DNA of 64,000 nt from Lysobacter arenosi (GCF_016613475.2 NZ_CP071517.1:2232001-2296000), one strand, 5' to 3'; shown: positions 25,827-35,890, numbered from the stretch's first letter. Notes: generated by a model not told the origin, from the letters alone. Numbers and translations: made by a program.

Positions 25827-27317
25827 TCACAATCCCTTGGCCGCTTCCGCCACGGCGCGGAACAACGCGCGCCCCTTGTTCATCGTCTCCTCCCACTCCT
25901 TGGCGGGGTCGGAGTCGTAGACGATGCCGGCACCGGCCTGCACGTGCAGGCGTCCGTCCTGGATGACGGCGGTGCGGATGGCGATCGCGGTGTCGGCGTC
26001 GCCATTCCAGCCCAGGTAGCCGATCGAACCGGCGTAGACGTTGCGCTTGATCGGTTCGAGCTCGCGGATCACTTCCAGCGCGCGGATCTTGGGCGCGCCG
26101 CTGACCGTGCCGGCCGGGAAGGTCGCGCGCAGCACGTCGGCATAACTCAGGCCAGGTTTCAGCGTGCCGGTGACTTCGCTGACGATGTGCATGACGTGGC
26201 TGTAGCGCTCGATCACGAACTGCTCGCCGACCTGCACCGTACCCGGCTCCGACACCCGTCCGGCGTCGTTGCGGCCGAGGTCGATCAGCATCAGGTGCTC
26301 GGCGCGCTCCTTCGGGTCTGCCAACAGCTCGGCCTCGAGCGCGGCATCCTCTTCCGGCGTGGCGCCGCGCGGGCGCGTGCCGGCAATCGGACGCACGGTG
26401 ATCTGGCCGTCCTGCAGGCGCACCAGGATCTCCGGCGAACTGCCGACCACCTGGGTGCCGCCGACATCGAGGAAGTACATGTACGGCGAGGGATTGAGCG
26501 CGCGCAGCGCGCGGTACACGTCCACCGGTCGCGCCAGGAACGGCACCGACAGGCGCTGGCTCAGCACCACCTGGAAGATGTCGCCGGCGCGGATGTATTC
26601 CTTCGATTTCTCGACCGCGGCGATGAAGCCCTCGCGGGTGAAGCCGGAAACGAAATCGGCCTCGTCCAGCGCGCGCCCTTCCAGCGTCTCCGGGTAGCCC
26701 GGGCCGCCCTGGCGCAAACGATGCACCAGTTCGTCGAGGCGACGGTTGGCGCGGGCCAGGGCGCGCGGCTCCTGCGGGTCGGCGTGGACGATCAGGTACA
26801 ACCGCCCCTTGAGGTTGTCGAACACCGCCAGCTCGTCGCTCTGCATCAGCAGGATGTCGGGTGTGCCCAGTTCGTCGGGCTTGTGCGCGCCGTCTTTTTC
26901 CGGACCGGCCAGGCGCGGCTCGATGTACTGGATGCACTCGAAACCGAACCAGCCGACCAGGCCACCGGTGAAGCCGGGCAATCCCGGAATCTTCGGCACG
27001 CTGTGCTCCGCGCGCAGCCGTTCGACTTCGGCGAAGGGGTCGTCGACGACGCGGCTTTCGACCAGCTCGCCGTCTTCGGTCACGAACAGCGTGTGCCCGG
27101 CGAAGGCGTACACGCGCTGCGCCGGCAGGCCGATGATCGAATAACGGCCGAAGCGTTCGCCACCCTCGACCGATTCGAACAGGTAGGTGTGCGGGCCGTC
27201 GGCAAGCTTGAGGTAGACCGACAGCGGCGTATCGAGATCGCTCAGGACCTCGCGTACGACCGGAATGCGGGTGTGGCCGTCAGCGGCCTGCTGCTGGAAC
27301 TGTTCGGGAGAGGTCAC
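25827..27317 (-). CDS. trpE: anthranilate synthase component I
   Basis: Converts chorismate to anthranilate with ammonia from TrpG; first committed step of tryptophan synthesis and normally inhibited by tryptophan. 496 residues. The N-terminal regulatory domain has the feedback-site segment [17 protein letters not shown]. The catalytic domain shows [50 protein letters not shown] and [15 protein letters not shown]. It starts GTG at 27317 with AAGGAA upstream. No Trp-rich leader peptide or attenuator is visible in the 145 bases before it. It is detached from trpGDC and follows rraA on the same strand. Confidence 0.97.
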   Translation of the reverse strand: MTSPEQFQQQAADGHTRIPVVREVLSDLDTPLSVYLKLADGPHTYLFESVEGGERFGRYSIIGLPAQRVYAFAGHTLFVTEDGELVESRVVDDPFAEVERLRAEHSVPKIPGLPGFTGGLVGWFGFECIQYIEPRLAGPEKDGAHKPDELGTPDILLMQSDELAVFDNLKGRLYLIVHADPQEPRALARANRRLDELVHRLRQGGPGYPETLEGRALDEADFVSGFTREGFIAAVEKSKEYIRAGDIFQVVLSQRLSVPFLARPVDVYRALRALNPSPYMYFLDVGGTQVVGSSPEILVRLQDGQITVRPIAGTRPRGATPEEDAALEAELLADPKERAEHLMLIDLGRNDAGRVSEPGTVQVGEQFVIERYSHVMHIVSEVTGTLKPGLSYADVLRATFPAGTVSGAPKIRALEVIRELEPIKRNVYAGSIGYLGWNGDADTAIAIRTAVIQDGRLHVQAGAGIVYDSDPAKEWEETMNKGRALFRAVAEAAKGL

Positions 27318-27421
27318 GCAGAGATTCCTTGGAACCGGTCATCCGGATGTCATCGTTGGTCCGGAACATGGGAGGCCATATCAGGGACGACGGGCGGAGG
27401 CGGGATTGCCTCCAATCTTCC

Positions 27422-27452
27422 GCGGCAAGCCAGCAATGGCTTGCCGCTTTTC
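27422..27452 (+). other. strong hairpin between rraA and trpE
   Basis: GCGGCAAGCC and GGCTTGCCGC (27422-27431 / 27438-27447) pair perfectly around a six-base loop and are followed on the plus strand by TTTTC. No plus-strand gene ends here. On the coding (minus) strand no U run follows, so it may be a weak stop for rraA or a transcript-processing site. Confidence 0.5.
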
Positions 27453-27462
27453 ATTTGCGCGC

Positions 27463-27936
27463 TCAGCGCAGGTCGGTATCGGCCACGACCACGCCATCCT
27501 CGTCCGCGCACAGCCAGTCGCCCGGACGGATCCGGATGCCGCCGAATTCCACGTCGACATCGCGCTCGCCCTCGCCCAGCTTGTCGGTCTTGCGCGGGCA
27601 CACGCCCAGCGCCTTGACGCCCAGGTTGAGCCCGCCGATCGCGCCGCTGTCGCGGATCACGCCGAACACCACCACGCCGGCCCAGCCGTTCTCGGCGGCC
27701 TTGGCGGCGAGCAGGTCGCCGAGCATCGCGCGCCGGGTCGACCCGCCGGCGTCGACCACCAGCACCCTGCCCTGCCCCGGCTCGGCCACCGCTTCGCGCA
27801 CGCGCGAGTTGTCCTCGTCGGCCCGGATCGTGCTGACCAGGCCGTTGAAAGCCAGGCGCCCGCCGAAGTCGCGCAGCGGCAGGTCGAGCACGCGCACCTG
27901 CGCGTCATGGAGATCGCACAGGTCGCAGGTGTTCAT
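27463..27936 (-). CDS. rraA: RraA family protein (RNase E regulator / oxaloacetate decarboxylase-aldolase fold)
   Basis: 157 residues of the RraA family: trimeric proteins that in E. coli inhibit RNase E, while relatives are 4-hydroxy-4-methyl-2-oxoglutarate aldolases. The central motif [20 protein letters not shown] and the [14 protein letters not shown] stretch match the family, and the Asp and Arg used for metal and pyruvate binding in aldolases are present (GVIRDS). Bacterial annotation therefore varies between the two functions. The N-terminus has a CDLCDLH pair of cysteines. Its ATG overlaps the rpe stop by four bases. Confidence 0.85.
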   Translation of the reverse strand: MNTCDLCDLHDAQVRVLDLPLRDFGGRLAFNGLVSTIRADEDNSRVREAVAEPGQGRVLVVDAGGSTRRAMLGDLLAAKAAENGWAGVVVFGVIRDSGAIGGLNLGVKALGVCPRKTDKLGEGERDVDVEFGGIRIRPGDWLCADEDGVVVADTDLR

Positions 27937-28610
27937 CCGGTCCTCACTCCTTTGACGGCCGCTTTCATCTTGCCGATCACGTCGGCGTAGTCGGGTGCAT
28001 TGAAGATCGCCGAACCGGCGACGAAGGTATCGGCGCCCGCGGCGGCGATCTCGGCGATGTTGTCCGCCTTGACGCCGCCGTCGATTTCCAGCCGGATCGG
28101 CTTGCCGGTGCGGTCGATCATCTGGCGCACGCGGCGCAGCTTTTCCAGCGCCGACGGAATGAAGCTCTGCCCGCCGAAGCCCGGATTGACCGACATCAGC
28201 AGCACCATGTCGAGGTCCTCAAGCACCCAGTCCAGCACGTCGATGGGCGTGGCCGGGTTGAGCACCAGGCCAGCCTGGCAGCCATGCGACTTGATCAGCT
28301 GCACGGTGCGGTGCACGTGCGCGCTGGCTTCGGGGTGGAAGCTGATCATGCTGGCGCCGGCCTTGGCGAAATCCGGAACGATGCGATCGACCGGCTCGAC
28401 CATCAGGTGCACGTCGATGGGAGCCGTCACGCCATGCTTGCGCAGCGCCTCGCAGACCAGCGGGCCGATGGTGAGGTTGGGCACGTAATGGTTGTCCATC
28501 ACGTCGAAGTGGACCCAGTCGGCGCCGGCGGCGAGCACGTTGTCGACCTCCTCGCCGAGTCGGGCGAAGTTGGCCGAAAGGATGGACGGGGCGATGACGG
28601 TCGATTGCAT
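27933..28610 (-). CDS. rpe: ribulose-phosphate 3-epimerase
   Basis: Interconverts ribulose 5-phosphate and xylulose 5-phosphate in the pentose phosphate pathway. 225-residue TIM barrel. Conserved elements are [16 protein letters not shown], the metal-binding [16 protein letters not shown] and [24 protein letters not shown], and the catalytic Asp in LEIDGGVK, with [12 protein letters not shown] as the phosphate loop. It overlaps rraA downstream and stands 107 bases below the J-domain gene. In several xanthomonads rpe lies near trpE, as here. Confidence 0.97.
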   Translation of the reverse strand: MQSTVIAPSILSANFARLGEEVDNVLAAGADWVHFDVMDNHYVPNLTIGPLVCEALRKHGVTAPIDVHLMVEPVDRIVPDFAKAGASMISFHPEASAHVHRTVQLIKSHGCQAGLVLNPATPIDVLDWVLEDLDMVLLMSVNPGFGGQSFIPSALEKLRRVRQMIDRTGKPIRLEIDGGVKADNIAEIAAAGADTFVAGSAIFNAPDYADVIGKMKAAVKGVRTG

Positions 28611-28717
28611 GGGAGGTCCTGTTGCCTTGAGTCTGCCTGCTCCCCGGCGGTCGGGGGAAGGCTTGGGGACAGCTCGGGAAGGGCCAGTCGTTCTGCCCGC
28701 TCCCGCGAGCGGGAGGC

Positions 28718-29053
28718 TTACCTGCGCTGGCGCAGGGTCTTGATGCGGTCGTAGGCCTGGTTGATCTCGCGGGCCCGGGCCTCGGCCTGCTGGCGCAGCT
28801 CGGCGGCGGCGCCGGCCATCCGGTCGGGGTGGTATTGGGAGATCAGCCGCCGGTAGGCCTGGTCGACCTCGGCGTCGGAGGCGTCGGAGGTCAGGCCCAG
28901 GGCGGCATACGGGTTGTCCCGGCGCAGCCTGAACCAGTCGATGTCAAAGGCATGCCCGATCAGCAGCCCCACCAGGGCGCCGAACAGCGGGTTGGTGCGG
29001 AACAGGGCGGCTCCGGCGAAGAAGCCCAACAACTTGCCGTACCAGCGTTTCAT
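28718..29053 (-). CDS. membrane-anchored J-domain protein
   Basis: 111 residues. The N-terminal half has a hydrophobic segment ([11 protein letters not shown] and [16 protein letters not shown], residues 8-37) that anchors it in the inner membrane, as in DjlA/TerB-linked J proteins. A J domain occupies residues 48-111 ([23 protein letters not shown]...YHPDRM...[10 protein letters not shown]), with the HPD tripeptide near 75 that stimulates DnaK ATPase. It lacks the TerB middle domain of full DjlA. ATG at 29053 is chosen because the frame upstream runs antisense through purC. Confidence 0.85.
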   Translation of the reverse strand: MKRWYGKLLGFFAGAALFRTNPLFGALVGLLIGHAFDIDWFRLRRDNPYAALGLTSDASDAEVDQAYRRLISQYHPDRMAGAAAELRQQAEARAREINQAYDRIKTLRQRR

Positions 29054-29226
29054 CGTCCTCCCCGCGACCCCGCAGGCCGCCTTCCCGGACACCCGTCCAG
29101 ACCGGGCGCCAGTGTACCTGCACGTCGTGCCAAGCCGGCGTACACTGGCCGGCCCTGTCGCGCGCATGCGCGGGCTCCTGGCAGAGTTCCAGGCTGAGGT
29201 GTGCGGCGGGGCCTGCGTGCGTATCC

Positions 29227-29232
29227 AGAGGG
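29227..29232 (+). promoter_or_regulatory. Shine-Dalgarno supporting the TTG start of purC
   Basis: AGAGGG stands seven bases before the TTG at 29240, while the upstream ATG/GTG codons lack such a site. This and the family N-terminus ([12 protein letters not shown]) decide the start. Confidence 0.6.
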
Positions 29233-29239
29233 TTTTGCG

Positions 29240-30187
29240 TTGTCCACGACACTGCTGCAATCCGACCTGCCGGGCCTGAGCCTGCGCCACCGCGGCAAGG
29301 TCCGCGACGTGTTCGACCTGCCTGCCGAGCGGCTTCCCGCCGGTGCCGGCGAATGCCTGCTGATGGTCGCCACCGATCGCCTGTCCGCCTTCGACGTGGT
29401 CCTGCCCGACCCGATCCCGGGCAAGGGCGAGATGCTCTGCCAGATCAGCAACTTCTGGTTCGGCAAGACCGAACACATCATCCGCAACCACCTCACCGGC
29501 ATTGATGTCGCGTCGGTGCTGCCGGCCGGTGTCGACACCGCGCTGTACGCCAGGCGCGCAGTGGTGACCCGTCGCCTGAAACCGGTGCCGATCGAGTGCA
29601 TCGCGCGCGGTTACCTCATCGGCAGCGGCTGGAAGGACTACCAGCGCACCGGTCGCGTCAGCGGCATCGCCCTGCCCGACGGCCTGCGCCAGGCGGAGAT
29701 GCTGCCCGAGCCGATCTTCACTCCGTCGACCAAGGCCGCCGTCGGCGACCACGACGAGAACATCGATTTCGACACGGCCGTGCGCACCGTCGGTGCCGAC
29801 CTGGCCGAACAGGTGCGCGACGCGACGCTGCGCCTGTACAAGTACGCCCGCGACCACGCCGCGCAGCGCGGCATCATCCTCGCCGACACCAAGTTCGAGT
29901 TCGGCCTCGACGCGGACGGTCGCCTGTACGTGATGGACGAGATGCTCACGCCGGACTCGTCGCGCTACTGGCCGGCCGACCAGTACGAAGTCGGCACCAG
30001 CCCGCCGAGCTACGACAAGCAGTTCGTGCGCGACTATCTGGAAACGCTCGGCTGGGACAAGACCCCGCCCGGCCCGGCGCTGCCGGCGTCGGTAATCGAG
30101 CGCACCCGCGCCAAGTACGCCGAGGCGCTGCAGAAGCTGGCCGGCATCAGCATCGACGCTGCCGAACCAGCCAGCACGGTCGGCTGA
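29240..30187 (+). CDS. purC: phosphoribosylaminoimidazole-succinocarboxamide synthase
   Basis: ATP-dependent ligase that joins aspartate to CAIR in purine synthesis. About 315 residues, of the longer SAICAR synthase type. Signatures are [13 protein letters not shown] near the N-terminus, [46 protein letters not shown], and [11 protein letters not shown] with [14 protein letters not shown]. The start is placed at TTG 29240, giving [15 protein letters not shown] as in other xanthomonads. It is divergent from the J-domain gene and ends three bases before the SMR gene. Confidence 0.96.
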   Translation: MSTTLLQSDLPGLSLRHRGKVRDVFDLPAERLPAGAGECLLMVATDRLSAFDVVLPDPIPGKGEMLCQISNFWFGKTEHIIRNHLTGIDVASVLPAGVDTALYARRAVVTRRLKPVPIECIARGYLIGSGWKDYQRTGRVSGIALPDGLRQAEMLPEPIFTPSTKAAVGDHDENIDFDTAVRTVGADLAEQVRDATLRLYKYARDHAAQRGIILADTKFEFGLDADGRLYVMDEMLTPDSSRYWPADQYEVGTSPPSYDKQFVRDYLETLGWDKTPPGPALPASVIERTRAKYAEALQKLAGISIDAAEPASTVG

Positions 30188-30190
30188 GCC

Positions 30191-30529
30191 ATGGCCTCCA
30201 AGGGCCTGCTCTACCTCGCCGGCGCGATTGCTGCCGAAGTGGTCGCGACCAGCGCGTTGAAGGCCTCGGAGGGGTTCACCCGAACGGGGCCGTCGATCGT
30301 GGTGGCCGTCGGCTACGGCATCGCCTTCTACCTGCTGTCGCTGACGCTGAAGACCATCCCGGTCGGGCTGGCCTATGCGATCTGGTCCGGGGTCGGGGTG
30401 GTGCTGATCGCCCTGATCGGCTGGCTGGTGCTGAAACAGCCGCTGGATGCCGCCGGCATGGTCGGCATCGGCCTGATCGTGGCCGGCGTGCTCGTGATCC
30501 AGCTATTCTCCCATTCGGCCCCGCATTGA
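30191..30529 (+). CDS. small multidrug resistance (SMR/EmrE family) transporter
   Basis: 112-residue inner-membrane protein with four predicted helices, acting as a dimer that exchanges cationic compounds for protons. The essential membrane Glu is Glu16 in [40 protein letters not shown] and [18 protein letters not shown] are typical of the EmrE-type drug exporters rather than of guanidinium (Gdx) exporters. It starts three bases after purC and probably shares its transcript. Confidence 0.9.
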   Translation: MASKGLLYLAGAIAAEVVATSALKASEGFTRTGPSIVVAVGYGIAFYLLSLTLKTIPVGLAYAIWSGVGVVLIALIGWLVLKQPLDAAGMVGIGLIVAGVLVIQLFSHSAPH

Positions 30530-30560
30530 GCGCCGGCCGAGCGCGCCTGGGAGGGACGCC

Positions 30561-31067
30561 ATGAACACCGCAGCCGACTCGACGACCGGGTCATCGCAAC
30601 GACAGATTGATCAATGGTTCGCCAACTACTCCGGCGACCATCGCAATGCCACCAACCAGCTCATCCACGTGATCTGCGTACCGGCGATCCTGTGGAGCGT
30701 GATCGCGCTGCTGTGGTGCATCCCCGCGCCGGGCACGCTGTTCCGCGCCGGCTTCTGGGCCGGGCTGGCGATGCTGGCCAGCGTGCTCTTCTACTACAAG
30801 GCTTCGCGTGCCCTCGGCCTGGGCATGGCCGCGGTCTACGTGGTGATGGGCCTGGCGACGCGCTGGATCCACGACAGCTATGGCACCACCACGCTGCTGT
30901 GGCTGGGCGTGGGCGTGTTCGTGGTCGCCTGGGTCGGCCAGTTCATCGGCCACAGCAAGCTGTTCGAGGGCAAGCGCCCGAGCTTCTTCACCGACCTGCG
31001 CTATCTGCTGATCGGTCCGGCCTGGGTGCTGGCGAAGCTGTACCGGAAGCTGGGCTGGTCGTACTAG
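30561..31067 (+). CDS. DUF962/Mpo1-like membrane protein
   Basis: 168 residues with four hydrophobic helices. The family hallmarks are the N-terminal NYSGDHRNATNQLIHVICVP and the C-terminal WVGQFIGHSKLFEGKRPSFF. The conserved His residues are those that bind iron in the yeast homologue Mpo1, an alpha-oxidation dioxygenase for 2-hydroxy fatty acids. Whether the bacterial proteins share this reaction is not certain. A good GGGAGGG ribosome-binding site precedes the ATG. It follows the SMR gene by 31 bases. Confidence 0.85.
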   Translation: MNTAADSTTGSSQRQIDQWFANYSGDHRNATNQLIHVICVPAILWSVIALLWCIPAPGTLFRAGFWAGLAMLASVLFYYKASRALGLGMAAVYVVMGLATRWIHDSYGTTTLLWLGVGVFVVAWVGQFIGHSKLFEGKRPSFFTDLRYLLIGPAWVLAKLYRKLGWSY

Positions 31068-31080
31068 CCCACCCCTTCAA

Positions 31081-31110
31081 CGTCATCCCCGCGAAAGCGG
31101 GGATCCATGG
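31081..31110. repeat. short dispersed hairpin repeat
   Basis: CGTCATCCCCGCGAAAGCGGGGATCCATGG, same family as the copies at 4748 and 24775. It lies between the Mpo1-like and EamA genes and is a possible transcription or processing boundary. Confidence 0.65.
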
Positions 31111-31149
31111 AAAGACCGACGTCACGCGCGCGGCAATGATGGAACACGC

Positions 31150-32037
31150 ATGACCCCGCGCGATCTCGTCCTCGTCCTGATCGTCGTCGTCGCCTGGGCG
31201 GTCAACTTCCTGACCTCCGCGCTGGCGATGCGCGAGATCCCGCCGTTCCTGTTCACGGCACTGCGCTTCGCCCTGCTGGCGCTGCCGCTGGTGTGGCTGC
31301 TCAAGCGGCCGGCGCCGGGCCAGTGGCCGCGCCTGGTCGCGGTATGCCTGTGCATCGGCGTGCTGCACTTCGGCCTGAGCTTCACCGCGCTGAAGCTCGC
31401 TGGCGACCTGTCGTCACCGGCGATCGTGATGCAGAGCTACGTGCCGATGACGACGCTGCTGGCGTGGTGGTGGCTGGGCGAACGCTTCGCCTGGCGCACC
31501 GGCCTGGCCATCGCTGTCAGCTTTGCCGGCGTGCTGGTGCTGGGCTTCGACCCGATCGTGCTCGACCGGCCAATGGCATTGGTGCTGATGTTGATCTCGG
31601 CCGCCTTCCTGGCCGTGGGCACGGTGCTGATGAAGGGGCTGCGCGGACTCGACGTGGTCAGCCAGCAGGGTTGGACAGCGGTGTTCAGCGTGGTGCCGCT
31701 GGTGGCGATCAGCGCCTGGCTGGAGCCGGGTTCCATTGCGCAGTTGCCCAATGTCAGCTGGGTCGGCTGGGCTGGCGCGGTCTACGCCGCCTTCGTGTCA
31801 TCGCTGCTCGGCCACGGCCTGTACTACGTGCTCGTGCAGCGCTACCCGGTCGCGCAGGTGACGCCATGGCTGCTGCTGGTGCCGGTGCTCGCGATCGGCC
31901 TGGGCGTCGCCTACTGGGGCGATCGTCCGGGGCCGCGCCTGCTGTTCGGCGGCGCGATGGTGCTGGGCGGCGTGTTGCTGATCGCGCTGCGTGCGCTTCG
32001 AAAGGCGCGACCGGTCGCGAGGGCCGAGGAACTGTAG
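31150..32037 (+). CDS. EamA family (DMT superfamily) transporter
   Basis: 295-residue inner-membrane permease with ten predicted helices in two EamA repeats. The first runs from LVLIVVVAWAVNFLTSALAM to VLVLGFDPIVLDRP, the second from MALVLMLISAAFLAVG to MVLGGVLLIALRAL. Such proteins export amino acids, metabolites or drugs; the YdcZ/RhaT-like clades cannot be told apart here. The ATG at 31150 follows the dispersed repeat. It converges with the reductase gene, with only 17 bases between their stops. Confidence 0.88.
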   Translation: MTPRDLVLVLIVVVAWAVNFLTSALAMREIPPFLFTALRFALLALPLVWLLKRPAPGQWPRLVAVCLCIGVLHFGLSFTALKLAGDLSSPAIVMQSYVPMTTLLAWWWLGERFAWRTGLAIAVSFAGVLVLGFDPIVLDRPMALVLMLISAAFLAVGTVLMKGLRGLDVVSQQGWTAVFSVVPLVAISAWLEPGSIAQLPNVSWVGWAGAVYAAFVSSLLGHGLYYVLVQRYPVAQVTPWLLLVPVLAIGLGVAYWGDRPGPRLLFGGAMVLGGVLLIALRALRKARPVARAEEL

Positions 32038-32054
32038 CCGCGAGCTTCGCGGGT

Positions 32055-32927
32055 TCAAGCCTCGTCGTCGCGCGGCTCGAACATGTCGGCTCGCGGATGG
32101 AACAGCCGCGGCGAATAACCGAAGTCGCGCTGTGCCGGCGCCATGTCGAACACCAGGTCGCTGCGCATGCGGCGCACCGCCGCCTCGCCCAGTCCGGTCG
32201 CGCGACCGGTCATCTCCGCCAGCAGCAGCGCCAGGCTGAACATCGGCGATGGCAGTTCGACCAGCGTCGGCGGCGGCTGCAGGCAAGCCAGCACGCGCGC
32301 GACCATGTCGCGGTAGCTCAGCGTTTCGCCGCCCGGCAATGCATAGGCGCGACCATGTGCAGCCGCCACGCCGTGGCATGCGAACGCGGCCGCGGCCAGG
32401 TCATCGACATGCACCGGCTGGCGCAGGCCGGTGGCACCACGTGGCAGTGGAAACCGACCCCAGCGCCGCGCGAGATGGGCGATGCGCGTCAACGTGGCAT
32501 CGCGACCGACGCCGTACACCAGCGTCGGCCGCAACACGGTCGCGGCCGCGTCTCGCGAACCGGCCGTCGCGAACACGCGATCCTCGCCCTCGCGCAGACG
32601 CTGGGCGACATCGCGTTCGGCGGCGTCGGCCGAACCGCGCTTGACCTCGACGCTGGTCGACCCAAAGGCTACAACCCGTGCAGCCTCGATCGACGATGCG
32701 CCGTACCACTGCGCGAAGGAATCAAGCGGACCGCAGCTGAAAATGGCGTCGACACGGCCGGGCAGGCCATCGACATGGCCAAGGTCTCCGCGCAGCCAGT
32801 GCAGGCCGGGCTGGTCCGACTGCGGCGTGCGAGAGACCGCGATCACGCGCCAGCCATCGCCGTGCAGCCGTCCAAGCAATGGAAAGCCGATCTGCCCGCT
32901 CGCGCCGAATACCAGTGCCTGGCGCAT
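32055..32927 (-). CDS. NAD(P)-dependent epimerase/reductase (extended SDR type)
   Basis: 290 residues. The Rossmann nucleotide-binding motif FGASGQIGFPLLGRL (GxxGxxG) is at residues 8-22. The usual SDR Tyr-x-x-x-Lys is not evident; TLVYGVGRDATLTRI and PVHVDDLAAAAFACHGV are the conserved atypical/extended SDR segments, so it may be a binding or sensor-type member. The C-terminal tail (FDMAPAQRDFGYSPRLFHP) is also family-like. It lies three bases after nhaA on the same strand. Substrate unknown. Confidence 0.82.
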   Translation of the reverse strand: MRQALVFGASGQIGFPLLGRLHGDGWRVIAVSRTPQSDQPGLHWLRGDLGHVDGLPGRVDAIFSCGPLDSFAQWYGASSIEAARVVAFGSTSVEVKRGSADAAERDVAQRLREGEDRVFATAGSRDAAATVLRPTLVYGVGRDATLTRIAHLARRWGRFPLPRGATGLRQPVHVDDLAAAAFACHGVAAAHGRAYALPGGETLSYRDMVARVLACLQPPPTLVELPSPMFSLALLLAEMTGRATGLGEAAVRRMRSDLVFDMAPAQRDFGYSPRLFHPRADMFEPRDDEA

Positions 32928-32930
32928 CGC

Positions 32931-34172
32931 TCAACCGCCCGCCTGCGTGCGCACCGGCAGCGTGAAGCGCAGCCAGAAGTATCCGAGCAGCGCCGACACC
33001 AGCGAGGCGAGCAGCACGCCCAGCACCGCCTCTTCGTAGAGCACCGGATCGCGATAGGCCAGCGAGCCGATGAAAAGGCTCATGGTGAAGCCGATGCCGC
33101 ACATCACGCCCAGGCCGAGCATCGCGCGCAGATCCATGCCATCCGGGAAGCGAGCCCAACCCAGCGCGCGCATCAGCAACGCGGCAGCCACGATGCCTAC
33201 CGGCTTGCCGACGAACAGGCCGATCACCACGCCCATCGGCAACGGCGAGAGCATGTCGTCCATGCTCAGTCCACTCAGGACCAGGCCGGCGTTGACGAAG
33301 GCGAACAGCGGCAGGATCGCGTAGGCCACCCACGGATGCAGCGCATGTTCGAGCGACTCGAGCGGCGAATGCTCGACCTCGTCGTCGATGCCGTTGTCGC
33401 GGCCGACGTGCGGGATCATCAGGCCGGTGACGACGCCGGCAAGCGTGGCATGCACGCCGGACTTGAGCACGCACACCCACAGCACCACGCCCAGCAGCAG
33501 GTACGGGGCCAGGCGGCGCACGCCGCGGCGATTGAGCAGGAACATGCCGGCGATGGCCGCACCGGCCCAGGCCAGCGCCACCATCGACAGGCCGTGCGAA
33601 TAGAACAGCGCGATGATGATGATCGCGATCAGGTCGTCGACCACCGCGATGGTGGACAGCAGCAGCTTCATGCCGCTGGGTACGCGCGAACCGAGCAGGG
33701 CCAGCACACCGAGGGCGAAGGCGATGTCGGTTGCCGTCGGCACGGCCCAGCCGCGCATGGCTTGCGCGTTGTCGTGGTTGAAGGCGGTGAACAGCAGCGC
33801 CGGCACGGCCACGCCGGCGAAGGCGCAGACCATCGGCAGGATCAGCTGGTCGCGGCTGGCAAGCTGGCCGCTCAGCGACTCGCGCTTGATTTCCAGCGCG
33901 ACCAGCAGGAAGAAGATCGCCATCAACCCGTCGTTGATCCAAAGCAGCAACGGCTTGGCGATGTCGAGCTCGCCCACGCGCACCTGCACCGGCATGTCGC
34001 GGAATGCGTCGTAGGCCGCGGACAGCGGCGAATTGGCCGCGATCATCGCCAGCACCGCGGCACCGATCAGCATGATGCCGCCGGCCGCTTCGAGACGGAA
34101 GAATTCGCTCAGGGCGCGCAGTCCGCGCGGCGAGCTCGCGGGCCTGGCGTGGGTGTGGGCGTTTTCGTTCAT
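32931..34172 (-). CDS. nhaA: Na+/H+ antiporter NhaA
   Basis: 413-residue inner-membrane antiporter that expels Na+ in exchange for protons and helps pH and salt balance. Key motifs are VPTATDIAFALGVLALLG (the assembly region with its Asp) and STIAVVDDLIAIIIIALF, with the paired Asp of the ion site. The N-terminus (FFRLEAAGGIMLIGAAVLAMIAANSPL) is typical. It is followed in operon by the SDR protein, and CaxA stands 54 bases upstream, so two cation exchangers are neighbours. Confidence 0.96.
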   Translation of the reverse strand: MNENAHTHARPASSPRGLRALSEFFRLEAAGGIMLIGAAVLAMIAANSPLSAAYDAFRDMPVQVRVGELDIAKPLLLWINDGLMAIFFLLVALEIKRESLSGQLASRDQLILPMVCAFAGVAVPALLFTAFNHDNAQAMRGWAVPTATDIAFALGVLALLGSRVPSGMKLLLSTIAVVDDLIAIIIIALFYSHGLSMVALAWAGAAIAGMFLLNRRGVRRLAPYLLLGVVLWVCVLKSGVHATLAGVVTGLMIPHVGRDNGIDDEVEHSPLESLEHALHPWVAYAILPLFAFVNAGLVLSGLSMDDMLSPLPMGVVIGLFVGKPVGIVAAALLMRALGWARFPDGMDLRAMLGLGVMCGIGFTMSLFIGSLAYRDPVLYEEAVLGVLLASLVSALLGYFWLRFTLPVRTQAGG

Positions 34173-34226
34173 CGCGGCAGTATAGCGACCGCGCGTGCGT
34201 GGCCCGTCAGGGCTGTTCCCTCGGGA

Positions 34227-35192
34227 TCAGCCGCGCAAGACCAGCATCTCGAAGGCCACCCAGGCCAGGAAGGCGATCATCAGCGCCGCGCCTTCGTTCT
34301 TGCTCACGCGCAGGTCGCCACGCAGCATCGGATAGAGCATCAGCGCGAACACGCCGGAGGCCGGCAGTTCGAAGCGAACGAACGACTCCGGCAATGCCAG
34401 TGAACCGTCGATGACAGCCATGCCGCCAATCACGACAAGCAGGTTGAAAAGGCTGGCGCCGATCACGTGGCCGGCAACGATGTCGCCCTGGCCGCGTCGT
34501 GCCGCCGCGATCGCCGCGGCGACTTCAGGCAGTGCCGTGCCGATGGCCACCGGCAACAGGCCGGTCAGCAGCGCTGCCATGCCCAGGCCTTCGCCGATCG
34601 TCGGCGCACTGCCCACCACCAGCTTGGAACCGAAATACAGCAGCACTGCCGCGATCGCGAAGCGCAGCAGGTTCAGCCAAAGGTCGCTGCTGGTGCGCGC
34701 GAATGCGGCGATGGCATCCTGCAGCTCGGGCGCTTCGCGGCGCGTGCGCGCTGCGGCGAACGCCATCACCGCGACGAAGGCAAGGATCAGGATCAGGCCA
34801 TCGGTACGCGACAGCACGCCGTCCAGGCCCATCAGCACGACGGCCAGCGTACCGGCGAGCAACATCAACAGCAGCGGCGCCAGCGCGCGCCAGCGCAGCA
34901 CCACCGGTGCGATCAGCGCAGCGGCGCCGAGGGTGAGACCGAAGTTGGCGACGTTGCTGCCGACGGCATTGCCAAGCGCCAGCGCCGGTTGCCCGCGCAG
35001 GATCGCCTGCAGGTTCACCGCCAGCTCCGGCAACGAGGTGCCGAATGCGACCAGGACCAGGCCGGCGACGAATGGCGATGCGCCAATGCGCTGCGCCAGG
35101 CCGGAAGCGCCCTTGACGATCGAGTCGCCTCCCAGCGCCAGCAGCACCAGACCCAGTACGAACCAGCCCATGGCTTCAAACATCGCGTCCAT
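34227..35192 (-). CDS. calcium/sodium antiporter (CaxA/YrbG family)
   Basis: 321-residue inner-membrane exchanger of the CaCA superfamily with about ten helices. The two inverted alpha repeats are visible: FGTSLPELAVNLQAILRGQPALALGNAVGSN near residue 50-80 and IGTALPEVAAAIAAARRGQGDIVAGHVIGASLFN near 218-250, each with the catalytic Glu. It exchanges Na+ or H+ for Ca2+. Upstream of nhaA on the same strand, possibly cotranscribed. Confidence 0.92.
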   Translation of the reverse strand: MDAMFEAMGWFVLGLVLLALGGDSIVKGASGLAQRIGASPFVAGLVLVAFGTSLPELAVNLQAILRGQPALALGNAVGSNVANFGLTLGAAALIAPVVLRWRALAPLLLMLLAGTLAVVLMGLDGVLSRTDGLILILAFVAVMAFAAARTRREAPELQDAIAAFARTSSDLWLNLLRFAIAAVLLYFGSKLVVGSAPTIGEGLGMAALLTGLLPVAIGTALPEVAAAIAAARRGQGDIVAGHVIGASLFNLLVVIGGMAVIDGSLALPESFVRFELPASGVFALMLYPMLRGDLRVSKNEGAALMIAFLAWVAFEMLVLRG

Positions 35193-35263
35193 CCCCCCGG
35201 TGTCAACACGACTCGACCGGCGATTCTATGCCTATACGGCCTGCTCGCGTCCAGCAACGCGTC

Positions 35264-35890
35264 TCAGGAACAGCCTTCCACGTAATCCACCTGCGGCGGG
35301 ACACCGATACGCCACGAGCTGACCACACCCTTTGCATCGGTCTCGAAGAGCAGTACGCCCGGCCCACCGCCAGCATCGGCAATGCGCAGGTACTGGCCGC
35401 CGTCGACGTACTTGTGCGGTTGTTTGTTGATGCGACCGGCGTAGAGGCGGTCGATGTCCTGGGCGCTCATGCCGACCTTGCCACCGCCCGGCGCCTCGAT
35501 GTCGACAGCATCGACATCCATGCGCGCGAACTTGTCCTGCTCGATCATGAAGCCCAACCGGTAACCGTTTGCACTGCGTGCTTGCGGCAACAGGTAATAA
35601 CAGCCGCCCGGTTGCTCGGGCCTGGCGTCGCCCAAGTCGGAGCCCCATGCCATTCGCACCTGCTCGTCAGTGGCGCCGAACGGTGCCGGGCCAAATCCGG
35701 CAAAGCCAATCGTGCCTGGCGCCGGCATCGCCGCCCTGACGGGCGAGATGACTTCAGGCGTTGCCGCTGCCGTTGCCGTGGGCGCGACCGTTGCCGTTGG
35801 TGCTGCTGTTGCTGACGATGCAGGAGCATCGACCGCGCGTTCGCCGCATGCCGACAGGCCGAACACCAGCAGGGACAACAGCCATTTCAC
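35264..35890 (-). CDS. putative lipoprotein of unknown function
   Basis: 208 residues. MKWLLSLLVFGLSACGERA is a lipoprotein signal with lipobox LSAC (Cys15). A Thr/Ala/Pro-rich linker with repeated TATVAPTATAAATP units follows. The globular C-terminal domain (GFGPAPFGATDEQVRMAWG...GCYYLLP...VEGCS) has two cysteines that could pair. GTG at 35890 is chosen because GGAG is eight bases upstream and the signal then has the normal length; GTG at 35896 is also in frame. The N-terminal residue after the lipid Cys is Gly, consistent with outer-membrane sorting. No function can be named. Confidence 0.72.
   Translation of the reverse strand: MKWLLSLLVFGLSACGERAVDAPASSATAAPTATVAPTATAAATPEVISPVRAAMPAPGTIGFAGFGPAPFGATDEQVRMAWGSDLGDARPEQPGGCYYLLPQARSANGYRLGFMIEQDKFARMDVDAVDIEAPGGGKVGMSAQDIDRLYAGRINKQPHKYVDGGQYLRIADAGGGPGVLLFETDAKGVVSSWRIGVPPQVDYVEGCS

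Noticed and set aside
27318..27462. Possible trp leader peptide or attenuator before trpE
   Set aside because: No short frame with tandem Trp codons and no terminator/antiterminator pair; only one hairpin, with its U run on the wrong strand.
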